Part shown: in pieces, positions 55,531-64,000 of the stretch
Layout: every line of letters starts with the position of its first letter
Position numbering within the stretch: position 1 is the stretch's first letter
From: Flavimaricola sp.
Lineage (GTDB): Bacteria > Pseudomonadota > Alphaproteobacteria > Rhodobacterales > Rhodobacteraceae
Direction: 5' to 3'
Assembly: GCA_020629175.1 (NCBI GenBank)
Contig: JAHDDU010000001.1
Span: 1-64,000, forward strand
Length of the DNA stretch: 64,000 nt
Notes under the pieces: model-generated
The model's database searches: none
The model's input: only the letters and a program-made list of their open reading frames with translations
What the model was told of the DNA's origin: nothing
Translations under genes and position numbers: made by a program

Positions 55531-56306
55531 GCACCGCGCTTGTCACGGGAGGTGCCGCTCGGCTTGGCCGGGCCATGGCCATCTACCTTGCGCAGCGGGG
55601 CCATGATGTGGCGGTCCACTACGCATCATCCGCCGGAGCCGCAGATGACGTTGTGGCCGAGATTGAGGCAATGGGGCAGCGCGCTGTGGCTCTGCAGGCC
55701 GATCTTCTTGACCTTGGGTCTGTCGATACGCTCGTGGCTCGCGCAAGAGAAGCGCTTGGTACGCCGCTGACATGTCTGATCAACAATGCTTCGATTTTTG
55801 AATACGACACCCTGGCCACAGCCACGCATGAAAGCTGGGACCGGCACATGGGGTCCAATCTTCGTGCGCCCTTGATGCTGAGCCAGGCCTTTGCCGCCCA
55901 AGCGCCCAATGCGATTGCTGATCAAAACGGTGAACCCGTTGCGCAGGCGTTGATCGTCAATATGGTGGACCAACGTATCCGCAAATTGACCCCCGAGTTC
56001 ATGACTTACACGCTTGCTAAAATGGGGCTTTGGACGCTGACACAAACAGCAGCGCGCGGATTGGCGCCGGACATCCGGGTGAATGCCATTGCTCCCGGAC
56101 CGACGTTGCAAGGCGCGCGACAGTCCAAAACGCATTTTGAAAACCAGCGGGCAGCGACGATTCTTGGCCGGGGTGCCAATCCTGATGAGATTTGTGCAGC
56201 ACTTGGCTATTTTTTGGACGCGCCGAGTGTGACGGGCCAGTGTCTCAACGTCGATGGTGGACAGCATTTGGCCTGGCGAACGCCCGATGTGCAGGGTCCT
56301 GAATAA
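55527..56306 (+). CDS. Pteridine-reductase-like short-chain dehydrogenase
   Basis: A 259-residue SDR with STALVTGGAARLGRAMA (cofactor loop), LINNASIFEYD and NMVDQRIRK...YTLAK. The Asp-(12)-Tyr-xxx-Lys arrangement (NMVD then YTLAK) is that of pteridine reductase PTR1, where Asp replaces the usual Ser. It may therefore reduce dihydropterins or folate-like substrates (FolM type). The GTG at 55527 overlaps the exchanger stop (GTGA). The C-terminus keeps GQCLNVDGGQHLAW. Confidence 0.8.
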   Translation: MSTALVTGGAARLGRAMAIYLAQRGHDVAVHYASSAGAADDVVAEIEAMGQRAVALQADLLDLGSVDTLVARAREALGTPLTCLINNASIFEYDTLATATHESWDRHMGSNLRAPLMLSQAFAAQAPNAIADQNGEPVAQALIVNMVDQRIRKLTPEFMTYTLAKMGLWTLTQTAARGLAPDIRVNAIAPGPTLQGARQSKTHFENQRAATILGRGANPDEICAALGYFLDAPSVTGQCLNVDGGQHLAWRTPDVQGPE

Positions 56307-56619
56307 TTACCGCTACGGCACTTTATTTTTGAGACTCGGTGAAACTTACCCACCCACTTCACGGGGTGTCACAGAAGCGTCATAATTCGTTAACGTTTTC
56401 AGCAGTTTGCGATTTTGATATTCTTTTTTGCATGTAAATCAGTCGTTTACGAATTTGCCTAAAATTTAAGCATCCTATGGAAGCCCGTTAAATTAAAGGA
56501 AAAATCAAAGACCGGCGACCTTTGCCCACCGAGTTATCCACAGAATTCGTGGACAGCTTTTAACTTGCCGAAACGGCTCTAAATTTGCAGCAAGGGACAG
56601 AATCGCCACTGGATCCGGA
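56307..56619 (+). other. Intergenic region upstream of uvrC
   Basis: This 313-bp AT-rich stretch has no gene. It contains one perfect DnaA-box match, TTATCCACA, at 56534-56542, followed by GAATTCGTGGA, which makes a loose inverted repeat. It should carry the uvrC promoter; no clear -35/-10 pair is assigned. A single DnaA box does not indicate an origin. Confidence 0.5.
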
Positions 56620-58503
56620 ATGACAGACAAATCTGACAAAGATCAGCGTGAACCAACCGTGACAGGCTATGACTGCATCAAGGGGTATTTGCGCACAATC
56701 GACAGCTCTCCGGGCGTTTACCGGATGCTCGATGCGGAGAGCCGCGTTCTCTATGTGGGCAAGGCGCGGAATCTGAAAGCCCGGGTGTCGAACTATTCCC
56801 GACCCTCGGCTCAGCATTCCAGCCGCATCACTCGGATGATTCAGAGCACGGCCAGCATGATGTTTCTGACGACCCGCACAGAAACAGAGGCGCTGCTGCT
56901 CGAACAGAACCTGATCAAACAGCTCAAGCCCAAGTACAATGTGCTGCTGCGTGATGATAAGTCGTTTCCGAACATCCTCGTCAGCAAGACGCATGCCTAC
57001 CCGCAGATCAAAAAGCACCGTGGGGCAAAAAAGGAAAAGGGGGATTACTTCGGTCCCTTTGCCAGCGCGGGTGCAGTGAACCGGACGCTGAACCAGTTGC
57101 AGCGCGTCTTCTTGCTGCGCAATTGCAGCGATAGCGACTTTGAAACGCGCACGCGGCCCTGTTTGCAATATCAGATCAAAAGGTGTTCGGGGCCTTGCGT
57201 TGGCCATATCAGCGAGGCGGACTACGCCCAGAGCGTTGCCGATGCGCGTCAGTTTTTGCAGGGACGCACCAAAGGCATCCAGGAGGCGCTGGCCACTCAG
57301 ATGAGTGAGGCGAGTGCCGAGATGGAGTTCGAACGCGCTGCCGCATTGCGCGACCGGATCAAGGCGCTGACACAAGTGCAGTCCGCCCAAGGCATCAATC
57401 CGCAGAATACGGCTGAGGCGGATGTGATGGCGCTGCATATCGACGGGGGGCAGGCTTGCGTGCAGGTCTTCTTTATCCGCGGGCATCAGAACTGGGGTAA
57501 TCATGACTACTACCCCCGGATTACAGGGGATGAAGATACCGCCGAGGTGATGGAGGCCTTTGTCGGACAGTTCTACTCCAACCGCGAACCGCCGCGGATG
57601 GTGCTCCTCAGCCATGGCCTCGACGATCATGCGCTGATGACAGAGGCTTTGTGCGAAAAGGCGGACCGCAAGGTCGAGGTGATCGTCCCACAGCGGGGCG
57701 AGAAGGCCGAGCTTGTCTCGGGGGCCGCTCGCAATGCCCGCGAAAGCCTCGCCCGCAAGATGAGCGAGACGGCGACGCAGAAAAAGCTGCTGCGCGGTGT
57801 GGCTGAAGCGTTTGATCTGGATAAGGTGCCCGAGCGGATTGAGGTGTACGATAACTCCCACATTTCAGGGACCAACGCGGTGGGCGGCATGATCGTTGCG
57901 GGACCGGATGGGTTTGAGAAAAACCAATACCGCAAGTTCAACATCAAAGATGACAGCATCACACCGGGCGATGATTTTGGTATGATGAAAGAGGTGCTGA
58001 CCCGCCGGTTCCAGCGGTTGCTAAAAGAAGACCCCAAGCGTGAGAGCGGCACCTGGCCGGACCTGCTGTTGATCGACGGTGGCGCGGGGCAGGTGAGCGC
58101 TGTGCGTCAGATCATGACAGAGCTGGGCGTGGGTGACGTGCCCATGGTCGGCGTGGCTAAGGGCGAGGATCGCGATGCGGGCAAAGAGGTGTTTTACCGC
58201 ACGGGCAAACAGCCGATGGCCCTGCGCCACAACGATCCGGTCCTCTACTTTATCCAGCGGATGCGGGACGAGGTGCACCGTTTTGCCATCGGCACGCACC
58301 GCGCCAAACGCGCCAAGGCGGTGGGTGCGACGCCATTGGACGACGTGCCGGGTGTGGGCGCCACTCGCAAACGCGCCCTGCTGGCGCATTTCGGTTCGGC
58401 CAAGGCAGTGGGCCGCGCCAATCTGGCAGACCTGAAAGCGGTTGAGGGGATTTCAGAGGGGCTGGCGCAGAAGGTGTATGATTTCTTTCACGAGCAGGGG
58501 TGA
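56620..58503 (+). CDS. uvrC: Excinuclease ABC subunit C
   Basis: UvrC is the 627-residue nuclease that makes both cuts in nucleotide excision repair. Domains in order: GIY-YIG ([25 protein letters not shown], about 29-53), a UVR coiled-coil that contacts UvrB ([17 protein letters not shown]), an RNase H-like domain with [11 protein letters not shown] and [10 protein letters not shown] (catalytic Asp), and tandem helix-hairpin-helix motifs at the C-terminus ([19 protein letters not shown] and [17 protein letters not shown]). Length and motifs are complete. The stop is 2 bases from the end of the convergent unknown gene. Confidence 0.97.
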   Translation: MTDKSDKDQREPTVTGYDCIKGYLRTIDSSPGVYRMLDAESRVLYVGKARNLKARVSNYSRPSAQHSSRITRMIQSTASMMFLTTRTETEALLLEQNLIKQLKPKYNVLLRDDKSFPNILVSKTHAYPQIKKHRGAKKEKGDYFGPFASAGAVNRTLNQLQRVFLLRNCSDSDFETRTRPCLQYQIKRCSGPCVGHISEADYAQSVADARQFLQGRTKGIQEALATQMSEASAEMEFERAAALRDRIKALTQVQSAQGINPQNTAEADVMALHIDGGQACVQVFFIRGHQNWGNHDYYPRITGDEDTAEVMEAFVGQFYSNREPPRMVLLSHGLDDHALMTEALCEKADRKVEVIVPQRGEKAELVSGAARNARESLARKMSETATQKKLLRGVAEAFDLDKVPERIEVYDNSHISGTNAVGGMIVAGPDGFEKNQYRKFNIKDDSITPGDDFGMMKEVLTRRFQRLLKEDPKRESGTWPDLLLIDGGAGQVSAVRQIMTELGVGDVPMVGVAKGEDRDAGKEVFYRTGKQPMALRHNDPVLYFIQRMRDEVHRFAIGTHRAKRAKAVGATPLDDVPGVGATRKRALLAHFGSAKAVGRANLADLKAVEGISEGLAQKVYDFFHEQG

Positions 58504-58505
58504 AC

Positions 58506-59138
58506 TCACCAGATGACGCAGGGCAGCGGGCCGTTCAGTTCGTACCACGCCTCCCAGGTTCTGGCCCAAACAAGGACTCGGCGATCCACCCCGCCTTCTG
58601 GTCCGTCATTCAAATCGTAACTTTCTACAAATGCGATTCCGTGGCCGCGCAATTCGGTGCTTGGAGTCCAAAGTCGCTTTTCATACGTGGGAGTTTCGAA
58701 TGCTACTCCGCTATCGTGATTGCAGTGGTCTATTGGACTCGCCAACGCACGCATGACGTTTTTGCCAGCGCTCCATCTCGAATTGGCAGTTCGTCTATGT
58801 ATCACCCAATTTTCAACACGCTCGATCTCCGCCGGGTCGTCTGTTTGAAGATGAATTGTGCATCGCTGCATCGCACCATAGCCGGCTTCTCGGCTCGGGC
58901 TGGGTATTTCGGTGTCCCGATTTTCAATGAAGCGCCGAAGCCACTCAATACAGCTATCGATCTCAGCAGCGATCGCCGGTGGTTGCAGCTCTCCTTGTTC
59001 AAACGCGGAATCTATCGCCTCCCATTCGATGCGAGCTACGCGCTCTTCCTCCGTTTCTGGTTCCCAAACGAACAGAAAGATCGCGATCACCGAAAAAATG
59101 AGGCTAAGACCATAACGAAGTTTCATATCTCGGCGCAT
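58506..59138 (-). CDS. Membrane-anchored protein of unknown function
   Basis: A 210-residue protein with an N-terminal anchor (MRRDMKLRYGLSLIFSVIAIFLFVW) and then a mostly hydrophilic, periplasmic-looking domain. It holds several cysteines (SCIEW, RCTIH, HCNHDSG, PCVIW) and is rich in tryptophan and glutamate. ATG 59138 is chosen because AAAGGA lies 5 bases upstream and the anchor follows directly. No family is recognised. It is convergent to uvrC, and a 205-base gap separates its start from pgsA. Confidence 0.6.
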   Translation of the reverse strand: MRRDMKLRYGLSLIFSVIAIFLFVWEPETEEERVARIEWEAIDSAFEQGELQPPAIAAEIDSCIEWLRRFIENRDTEIPSPSREAGYGAMQRCTIHLQTDDPAEIERVENWVIHRRTANSRWSAGKNVMRALASPIDHCNHDSGVAFETPTYEKRLWTPSTELRGHGIAFVESYDLNDGPEGGVDRRVLVWARTWEAWYELNGPLPCVIW

Positions 59139-59343
59139 GGTCATCCTTTGACGTTGTATGTGCGCCCCCCTAACATCCTTCGCACCCTGTGCGGCAAATC
59201 TAAGGCGCCGGGGCTCATGCCCGCGCAACACTCTGTTCACATCTCCAAACTTCTTTGGGCCGTCACCCCCGCCGGAGGCGCAGATATGCCGGTCCGTGCG
59301 TTCCCGTATGGCCCTTGGGCGCGGCAATGCTTATGCTGCATCC

Positions 59344-60009
59344 ATGACTTGGAATTTGCCCAATATCCTGACCGTTCTGCGCCTGCTCGCAGCCCCCGGC
59401 GTTGCGATCATGTTTCTGTATTTCACCCGGCCATGGGCGGATTGGTTTGCTCTGGTTCTGTTTGTGGCAGCGGCCCTCACGGATTTCCTGGATGGTTATC
59501 TCGCCCGCGCGTGGAAACAGGAAAGCAAGCTGGGCGCGATGCTCGATCCTATTGCGGATAAGGCCATGGTGATCATCGCACTTTTGGTGATCACAGGGTT
59601 TTCGGGCATGAACCCCTGGATCTTGTTGCCCGCGACATTGATCATGTTCCGCGAGGTATTTGTCAGTGGTCTGCGCGAGTTTTTGGGGGATACGGCAGGC
59701 ACACTCAAAGTCACAAACCTGGCCAAGTGGAAGACGACCATGCAGATGGTGGCCATCGCGGTCCTATTCTCCACCGGTGCGTTTGAGCATTACTTTGGCA
59801 TGCAGTCTTTCGGCATGGACAACGAGATTATCGCAGGCGTGCTGAGCGGTGACATTCCCGATGAGCTTGGGCTGATCTGGAAGTACAACGGTATGATCTG
59901 GAGCTGGTACATCGGGATTTCGCTGCTCTGGGTGGCGGCGGTTCTGACGGTGGTGACGGGGTGGGATTACTTCCGCAAAGCGATGCCGTATCTCAAAGGT
60001 GCGAAATGA
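59344..60009 (+). CDS. pgsA: CDP-diacylglycerol-glycerol-3-phosphate 3-phosphatidyltransferase
   Basis: This is the committed enzyme of phosphatidylglycerol and cardiolipin synthesis. The 221-residue membrane protein has the CDP-alcohol phosphotransferase motif DGYLAR, then after eight residues G, three residues D, three residues D (DGxxARx8Gx3Dx3D), plus four or more hydrophobic helices. ATG 59344 opens MTWNLPNILTVLRLLAAP, the usual PgsA start. The moaD start overlaps its stop by 4 bases. The pgsA-moaD-moaE order is common in Rhodobacteraceae. Confidence 0.95.
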   Translation: MTWNLPNILTVLRLLAAPGVAIMFLYFTRPWADWFALVLFVAAALTDFLDGYLARAWKQESKLGAMLDPIADKAMVIIALLVITGFSGMNPWILLPATLIMFREVFVSGLREFLGDTAGTLKVTNLAKWKTTMQMVAIAVLFSTGAFEHYFGMQSFGMDNEIIAGVLSGDIPDELGLIWKYNGMIWSWYIGISLLWVAAVLTVVTGWDYFRKAMPYLKGAK

Positions 60010-60254
60010 TTGACGTGATGTATTTCGCCTGGGTGCGGGAACGGATTGGCCTGCCTCGTGAGCAAGTTGAGACACAGGCCGCAACCGTGGCCGAACTGGT
60101 GGCCGAGCTTCGGACGCGGGAAGAGCGCTATGAGGTGGCCTTTGCCGATCTGGCCTCGCTCCGCGTGGCCGTTGATCAGGAACTCACGGATTTTGAGGCA
60201 CCGTTGAAGGGTGCGCGTGAAGTGGCCTTCTTCCCGCCCATGACGGGTGGGTAA
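60006..60254 (+). CDS. moaD: Molybdopterin synthase sulfur carrier subunit MoaD
   Basis: An 82-residue ubiquitin-fold protein that carries sulfur as a C-terminal thiocarboxylate to molybdopterin synthase. It starts MIDVMYFAWVRERIG and ends FFPPMTGG, with the required Gly-Gly terminus. The ATG overlaps the pgsA stop and its end overlaps the likely moaE start. Its partner MoaE is encoded next. Confidence 0.94.
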   Translation: MIDVMYFAWVRERIGLPREQVETQAATVAELVAELRTREERYEVAFADLASLRVAVDQELTDFEAPLKGAREVAFFPPMTGG

Positions 60255-60696
60255 AGTGGACGTCCGGGTTCAATCTGATGCTTTTGATGCGGGGGCGGAG
60301 CTGAACGCTTTTTCCGTTGGCCACAGCGCTGCAGGGGCCATTGTCAGCTTTAGCGGGATCGTGCGTGATCGCGACGGCGGCCTCGATCGGATGGAGATCG
60401 AGTATTATCCCGGCATGACCGAGAAAGCGCTGCAGGCCATCGCAAACGAGGCTGCAGCGCGCTGGTCGCTTGCCGATGTTTTGGTCATTCACCGCCATGG
60501 CGCCCTGCGTGTGGGGGATCAGATTATGATGGTCGCCACAGCCGCACGGCACCGGGGCGATGCATTTGCCGCCGCTGAGTTTCTGATGGATTATCTGAAG
60601 AGCCGTGCGCCCTTTTGGAAGAAAGAGGTTACGTCGGGCGGCGCTGAATGGGTCGCCGCGCGCACCGAGGATGAGGACGCGCTGACACGCTGGTGA
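60247..60696 (+). CDS. moaE: Molybdopterin synthase catalytic subunit MoaE
   Basis: A 149-residue enzyme that, with MoaD, converts precursor Z (cPMP) into molybdopterin. GAIVSFSGIVRDRD is the family signature, VIHRHGALRVGD the conserved middle, and RAPFWKKEVTSGGAEWV holds the catalytic Lys region. The start is GTG 60247 (8-base overlap with moaD); a GTG at 60256, just after the moaD stop, is an alternative. Its stop abuts the stop of the convergent tag gene. Confidence 0.94.
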   Translation: MGKVDVRVQSDAFDAGAELNAFSVGHSAAGAIVSFSGIVRDRDGGLDRMEIEYYPGMTEKALQAIANEAAARWSLADVLVIHRHGALRVGDQIMMVATAARHRGDAFAAAEFLMDYLKSRAPFWKKEVTSGGAEWVAARTEDEDALTRW

Positions 60697-61263
60697 TCAG
60701 GCCATGGCCGCGCAATCGGCGTGGCGGGGGCAAGTGATCAGGTGGTCATTGATGACACCAGTCGCCTGAAGCCAGGCGTAAACAATCGTCGGACCGCAAA
60801 ACTTAAACCCGCGTTTTTTGAGGTCTTTGGACATCGCCTTTGACATGGGGGTTTCCGCCGGAACGTCCGCAAGAGTTTGCCAGTGGTTTTGCAAAGGCGT
60901 GCCGTCGACATAGCCCCATACGTAATCCGCAAAACTCTGGTCTTTAGATAGCTCTAGATAGGCCTGTGCGTTTGTGATCGTCGCTTCGATTTTGCCGCGA
61001 TGGCGGATGATGCCTTCGTTTTGGAGCAGGCGTTCGACCTCGGGCGCCCCCCATGTGGCGATGACATGCGGGTGAAAGCCCTCAAACGCCGCGCGAAAAT
61101 TCTCGCGCTTTTTGAGAATGGTGATCCAGCTGAGCCCGGCTTGAAAGCCGTCGAGGATGAGTTTCTCCCACAAGGCGCGGCTGTCACGCTCGGGCACGCC
61201 CCAATCTGTATCGTGATAGGTCAGATATATCTCGTCCGGCCCGGCCCATCCACAACGTTCCAT
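60697..61263 (-). CDS. tag: DNA-3-methyladenine glycosylase I
   Basis: A 188-residue base-excision enzyme removing 3-methyladenine. MERCGWAG opens with the zinc Cys (CxW), YHDTDWGVPERD is the family signature, and FQAGLSWITILKKRENFR and FKFCGPTIVYAWLQATGVINDH are the helix-hairpin-helix and recognition parts. The C-terminal HADC supplies further zinc ligands. ATG 61263 has GGAGG upstream. The gene is complete. Confidence 0.95.
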   Translation of the reverse strand: MERCGWAGPDEIYLTYHDTDWGVPERDSRALWEKLILDGFQAGLSWITILKKRENFRAAFEGFHPHVIATWGAPEVERLLQNEGIIRHRGKIEATITNAQAYLELSKDQSFADYVWGYVDGTPLQNHWQTLADVPAETPMSKAMSKDLKKRGFKFCGPTIVYAWLQATGVINDHLITCPRHADCAAMA

Positions 61264-61372
61264 CGTGCGTCCTCCTTGCACTCCGTCTGTCAAATCATCT
61301 CGTCAGGTTTAACGCAATCTTATGGTGCTACTGTCCACTATCGTCTTGGGGGCATCAAGGGATCGGGACGTG

Positions 61373-62167
61373 ATGCAAGTAGCAAGACCAGGGCAGTTGG
61401 GCCCACCGCTGACGCCTTTTGATGCGGTCATTGAAAGCCAGGACCGCGATATCGAGGAATTGGTACGCCTTGCGCTGGCCGAAGAGCGGGCGCAGCTGGC
61501 CTTCCAGCCGATCTACCTTACAAACGAGACCCGCCAGCTTTCGTTTTACGAGAGTTTTGTTCGGTTGCTTGACCCATCTGGCAGGACCTTACCCGCCAAA
61601 CACTTTCTGCCGGAGGTGACAGATGGCGTGCTGGGACGCGAGATCGATTGCTGCAGCCTGCGACTCGGTCTTGCCAAGCTGCACGAAACGCCACGGTTGA
61701 GATTGTCGATCAATATGTCTGCGCGGTCGCTGGGCGACGGTAAATGGCGCGACATATTGATGCGGGGATTGCGCGCGGACGCCAGCGTGGGAGACCGGCT
61801 AATTTTTGAAATCAGCGAAGACTCTGCCATGCTCCTTCCCGATATCGTTGTAAGGTTCATGGAAGAGATGCAGCCTTTTGGCGTGGCATTTGCGCTCGAC
61901 AATTTTGGGCTGGGGCAAACATCCTTTAGCCATCTGCCTGATTTTCTGTTCGATTTAGCCAAGATCAGCACGCATTTCATTCGTGACTTGCACAAGTCGC
62001 CCGATGCTCAGGTCCTCGTAGAGTCCCTGAATGCGGTTGCGCATCAGTTCGAAATGTTCACGGTAGCCGAGGGGGTGGAGCGCGAGGAAGAGGCCGCGAT
62101 GGTTGCCCATCTTGGGATAGATTGCATGCAAGGTTACCTCTTCGGACTGCCAAAGTTTTCGCTCTGA
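61373..62167 (+). CDS. EAL-domain protein, probably catalytically inactive
   Basis: A 264-residue stand-alone EAL-fold protein related to cyclic-di-GMP phosphodiesterases. The signature is altered: the first motif reads YESFVRL instead of ExLxR with EAL, and the metal site reads LDNFGLGQTS instead of DDFGTG, so one of two metal-binding aspartates is Asn. Asn (SINMSARSL), Glu (FEISED), Lys (AKIS), EGVE and MQGYLFG are kept. It may bind c-di-GMP or act as a regulator without cleaving it. ATG 61373 is preferred over 61322. Confidence 0.82.
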   Translation: MQVARPGQLGPPLTPFDAVIESQDRDIEELVRLALAEERAQLAFQPIYLTNETRQLSFYESFVRLLDPSGRTLPAKHFLPEVTDGVLGREIDCCSLRLGLAKLHETPRLRLSINMSARSLGDGKWRDILMRGLRADASVGDRLIFEISEDSAMLLPDIVVRFMEEMQPFGVAFALDNFGLGQTSFSHLPDFLFDLAKISTHFIRDLHKSPDAQVLVESLNAVAHQFEMFTVAEGVEREEEAAMVAHLGIDCMQGYLFGLPKFSL

Positions 62168-62321
62168 CGCTAGGTCAATTCCGCTATGCGTGCTCGCTAA
62201 TGTGACGTCTATCGCATTGCGAGGAATCGAAACGCCCCCTAAAGAGGCCGTAATTTGTGGGGGATTGGCCGGTTTTGGCGTGTGTCCTCTGCAGTCTTGA
62301 ACGCCAGAGGAGCCTTCTTTC

Positions 62322-63497
62322 ATGACCAATGTTGTTATCGCATCTGCTGCCCGAACTGCCGTAGGCAGCTTTGGCGGATCCTTCGCCAACACGCCTGCCC
62401 ACGATCTGGGTGCAGCTGTCTTGAAAGAGGTCGCAGCGCGCGCCGGCGTCGATGGCGCGGATATCTCTGAGACAATCATGGGGCAGGTGTTGACCGCGGG
62501 CCAAGGCCAGAACCCTGCGCGTCAGGCGCATATCAACGCAGGCTTCGCACAAGAATCCGCGGCTTGGGGCATCAACCAGGTCTGTGGCTCGGGCCTGCGG
62601 GCGGTAGCGCTGGGTGCTCAGCACATCATGCTGGGCGATGCGTCAATTGTCGCCGCTGGTGGACAAGAGAACATGACGCTGAGCCCCCATGCCCAAGCGA
62701 TCCGTGCCGGTCAGAAGATGGGCGATATGAAGCTCATCGACACGATGATTAAGGACGGCCTGTGGGACGCGTTCAACAACTACCACATGGGCCAAACGGC
62801 CGAGAATGTTGCTGAGAAGTGGCAGATCAGCCGCGATGATCAAGATGCCTTTGCCGTGGCCAGCCAGAACAAGGCGGAAGCCGCGCAAAAGGCCGGGAAA
62901 TTCGCGGATGAGATTGCCGCCTTTACGGTCAAAACCCGCAAGGGCGACATCGTCGTAGATCAGGACGAATACATCCGTCACGGCGCGAACATCGAGGCGA
63001 TGGCAAAAATGCGCCCCGCGTTCACCAAAGAGGGTACTGTGACGGCGGCCAACGCCTCGGGCCTCAACGACGGCGCCGCGGCGACACTGCTGATGAGTGC
63101 CGATGAGGCCGAGAAGCGGGGCATTGAGCCTTTGGCCCGAATTGCGTCCTACGCCACGGCTGGTCTGGACCCGCAGATCATGGGTGTTGGGCCGATCTAC
63201 GCGTCGCGCAAAGCGCTTGAGAAAGCAGGCTGGAGTGTCGATGATCTTGACCTCGTCGAAGCAAATGAAGCCTTTGCCGCTCAGGCCTGTGCTGTGAACA
63301 AGGATATGGGTTGGGATCCCTCAATCGTGAACGTCAACGGCGGTGCGATTGCTATTGGCCACCCCATCGGTGCTTCGGGCTGCCGCGTTCTGAACACCTT
63401 GCTGTTTGAGATGAAACGCCGGGATGCGAAGAAGGGCCTCGCAACGCTGTGTATCGGCGGTGGTATGGGTGTCGCTCTGTGTGTTGAGCGCCCGTAA
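62322..63497 (+). CDS. phaA: Acetyl-CoA C-acetyltransferase (beta-ketothiolase)
   Basis: A 391-residue thiolase condensing two acetyl-CoA to acetoacetyl-CoA, the first step of polyhydroxybutyrate synthesis. Catalytic Cys lies in [11 protein letters not shown] (about residue 88), His in GHPIGASG (near 348) and the second Cys in CIGGGMG (near 378). NEAFAAQ is also present. The length matches PhaA. Its start follows 154 bases of non-coding DNA, and phaB lies 123 bases downstream, as in many alphaproteobacterial pha loci. Confidence 0.96.
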   Translation: MTNVVIASAARTAVGSFGGSFANTPAHDLGAAVLKEVAARAGVDGADISETIMGQVLTAGQGQNPARQAHINAGFAQESAAWGINQVCGSGLRAVALGAQHIMLGDASIVAAGGQENMTLSPHAQAIRAGQKMGDMKLIDTMIKDGLWDAFNNYHMGQTAENVAEKWQISRDDQDAFAVASQNKAEAAQKAGKFADEIAAFTVKTRKGDIVVDQDEYIRHGANIEAMAKMRPAFTKEGTVTAANASGLNDGAAATLLMSADEAEKRGIEPLARIASYATAGLDPQIMGVGPIYASRKALEKAGWSVDDLDLVEANEAFAAQACAVNKDMGWDPSIVNVNGGAIAIGHPIGASGCRVLNTLLFEMKRRDAKKGLATLCIGGGMGVALCVERP

Positions 63498-63542
63498 TCA
63501 GACCAATTTGCGGGTGGGCTTCGGTCCACTCGCGATTTTGAC

Positions 63543-63569
63543 GCGCAATAAAATTGCGCATCGACGCAA
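63543..63569. promoter_or_regulatory. Overlapping inverted repeats between phaA and phaB
   Basis: GCGCAAT-AAA-ATTGCGC (63543-63559) is a perfect 7-bp inverted repeat. It overlaps TTGCG-CATCGA-CGCAA (63554-63569). TGC/GCA-rich inverted repeats are bound by the PHA repressor PhaR in Paracoccus and Rhodobacter (from memory), so this is a candidate PhaR site; it could instead be a small hairpin. Confidence 0.3.
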
Positions 63570-63620
63570 AACTTCATAATAACATTGCCAACAGAATGAT
63601 TCCCCAAAGAGGAGAAAGAT

Positions 63621-64000
63621 ATGTCTCGTGTTGCCATCGTCACCGGCGGATCCCGTGGTATTGGAGCGGCTATTTCCAAAGCATTGCAGGCCGAGGGTGT
63701 GACCGTCGCGGCCACCTATGCCGGAAATGATGACGCTGCAGCGGCCTTTACTGCCGAAACAGGCATCAAGACCTACAAATGGAATGTTGCTGACTATGAC
63801 AGCTGTAAGGCTGGTATTGCCCAGGTTGAGGCAGATCTCGGCTCAGTCGACATTCTGGTTAACAACGCTGGCATCACGCGCGACGCGCCTTTTCACAAGA
63901 TGACGCCGCAGCAATGGCATGAGTGCATCGACACCAATCTCAACGGCGTGTTCAACATGACGCACAACGTCTGGGGCGGCATGCGCGAGCGTAAGTTTGG
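63621..64000 (+). CDS. phaB: Acetoacetyl-CoA reductase (3' end outside window)
   Basis: This is the start of an SDR, beginning MSRVAIVTGGSRGIGAAISKAL, with VDILVNNAGITRDAPFHKM and LNGVFNMTHNVWGGMRER, the pattern of PhaB enzymes that reduce acetoacetyl-CoA to (R)-3-hydroxybutyryl-CoA with NADPH. AGAGGAGA precedes ATG 63621. About 126 of some 240 codons are present before the window ends; the catalytic Tyr-Lys part is missing from view. Confidence 0.92.
   Translation, partial: MSRVAIVTGGSRGIGAAISKALQAEGVTVAATYAGNDDAAAAFTAETGIKTYKWNVADYDSCKAGIAQVEADLGSVDILVNNAGITRDAPFHKMTPQQWHECIDTNLNGVFNMTHNVWGGMRERKF

Noticed and set aside
56307-56619. Replication origin near the DnaA box
   Set aside because: Only one box is present, with no box cluster, no AT-rich unwinding repeats and no dnaA or hemE-type neighbours.

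Overview
The window looks like chromosomal DNA of an alphaproteobacterium, most likely a marine Rhodobacteraceae (Roseobacter group) strain. This rests on moderately high GC, the initiator tRNA placed directly behind a 23S-5S rRNA pair, non-pyrrolysine MttB-type proteins next to flavin oxidoreductases, and blocks such as uvrC-pgsA-moaD-moaE and phaA-phaB. The genus cannot be fixed from the sequence alone.

Layout. 1-1060: 3' end of a 23S rRNA gene, 5S rRNA, initiator tRNA-Met and a terminator (distal end of an rRNA operon). 1105-3568: molybdate ABC transporter modABC. 3638-7005: dTDP-L-rhamnose genes rfbBDCA. 7006-7770: long gene-free leader. 7771-44912: a large exopolysaccharide locus holding an ExoY-type priming transferase, a Wzy/ligase-like polymerase, eight further glycosyltransferases (four GT4, three GT2, one WecG/TagA), a Wzx-type flippase, a Wzz-like co-polymerase, a separate BY-kinase-like ATPase, nucleotide-sugar oxidoreductases and epimerases (including a Gfo/Idh/MocA-epimerase fusion), a GMC oxidoreductase, an O-acyltransferase with an SGNH domain, and a secreted SGNH / glycosidase-like / RTX protein. 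45007-51717: two large Fe-S flavoprotein oxidoreductases, an MttB-family protein and a TetR regulator, tied together by two near-identical 12-bp palindromes. 51887-56306: YadG/YadH-like ABC exporter, S49 peptidase, a 55-residue membrane protein, Na+/Ca2+ exchanger and a pteridine-reductase-like SDR. 56620-64000: uvrC, an unknown anchored protein, pgsA, moaD, moaE, tag, a degenerate EAL protein, phaA and the start of phaB.

The most unusual part is 18897-30765. Inside the exopolysaccharide locus sits a three-gene, ATGA-coupled cassette: a type I PKS (KS-AT-KR-DH-ACP-TE), a GT2 glycosyltransferase, and an NRPS with the order formyltransferase - condensation-domain remnant - adenylation domain split by a luciferase-like monooxygenase - carrier protein. 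The adenylation pocket reads close to a glycine code. The simplest reading is a formylating, oxidising glycine loading module that feeds one PKS module with its own thioesterase, with the product either glycosylated or used to decorate the polysaccharide. The domain calls come from motifs seen in the sequence; the product and its link to the polysaccharide are inference.

In the polysaccharide locus the rfb genes would supply dTDP-rhamnose, the ExoY-like enzyme would prime the lipid carrier, the glycosyltransferases would build the repeat, the flippase and polymerase would export and polymerise it, the Wzz/BY-kinase-like pair would control length, and the acyltransferase would modify it.
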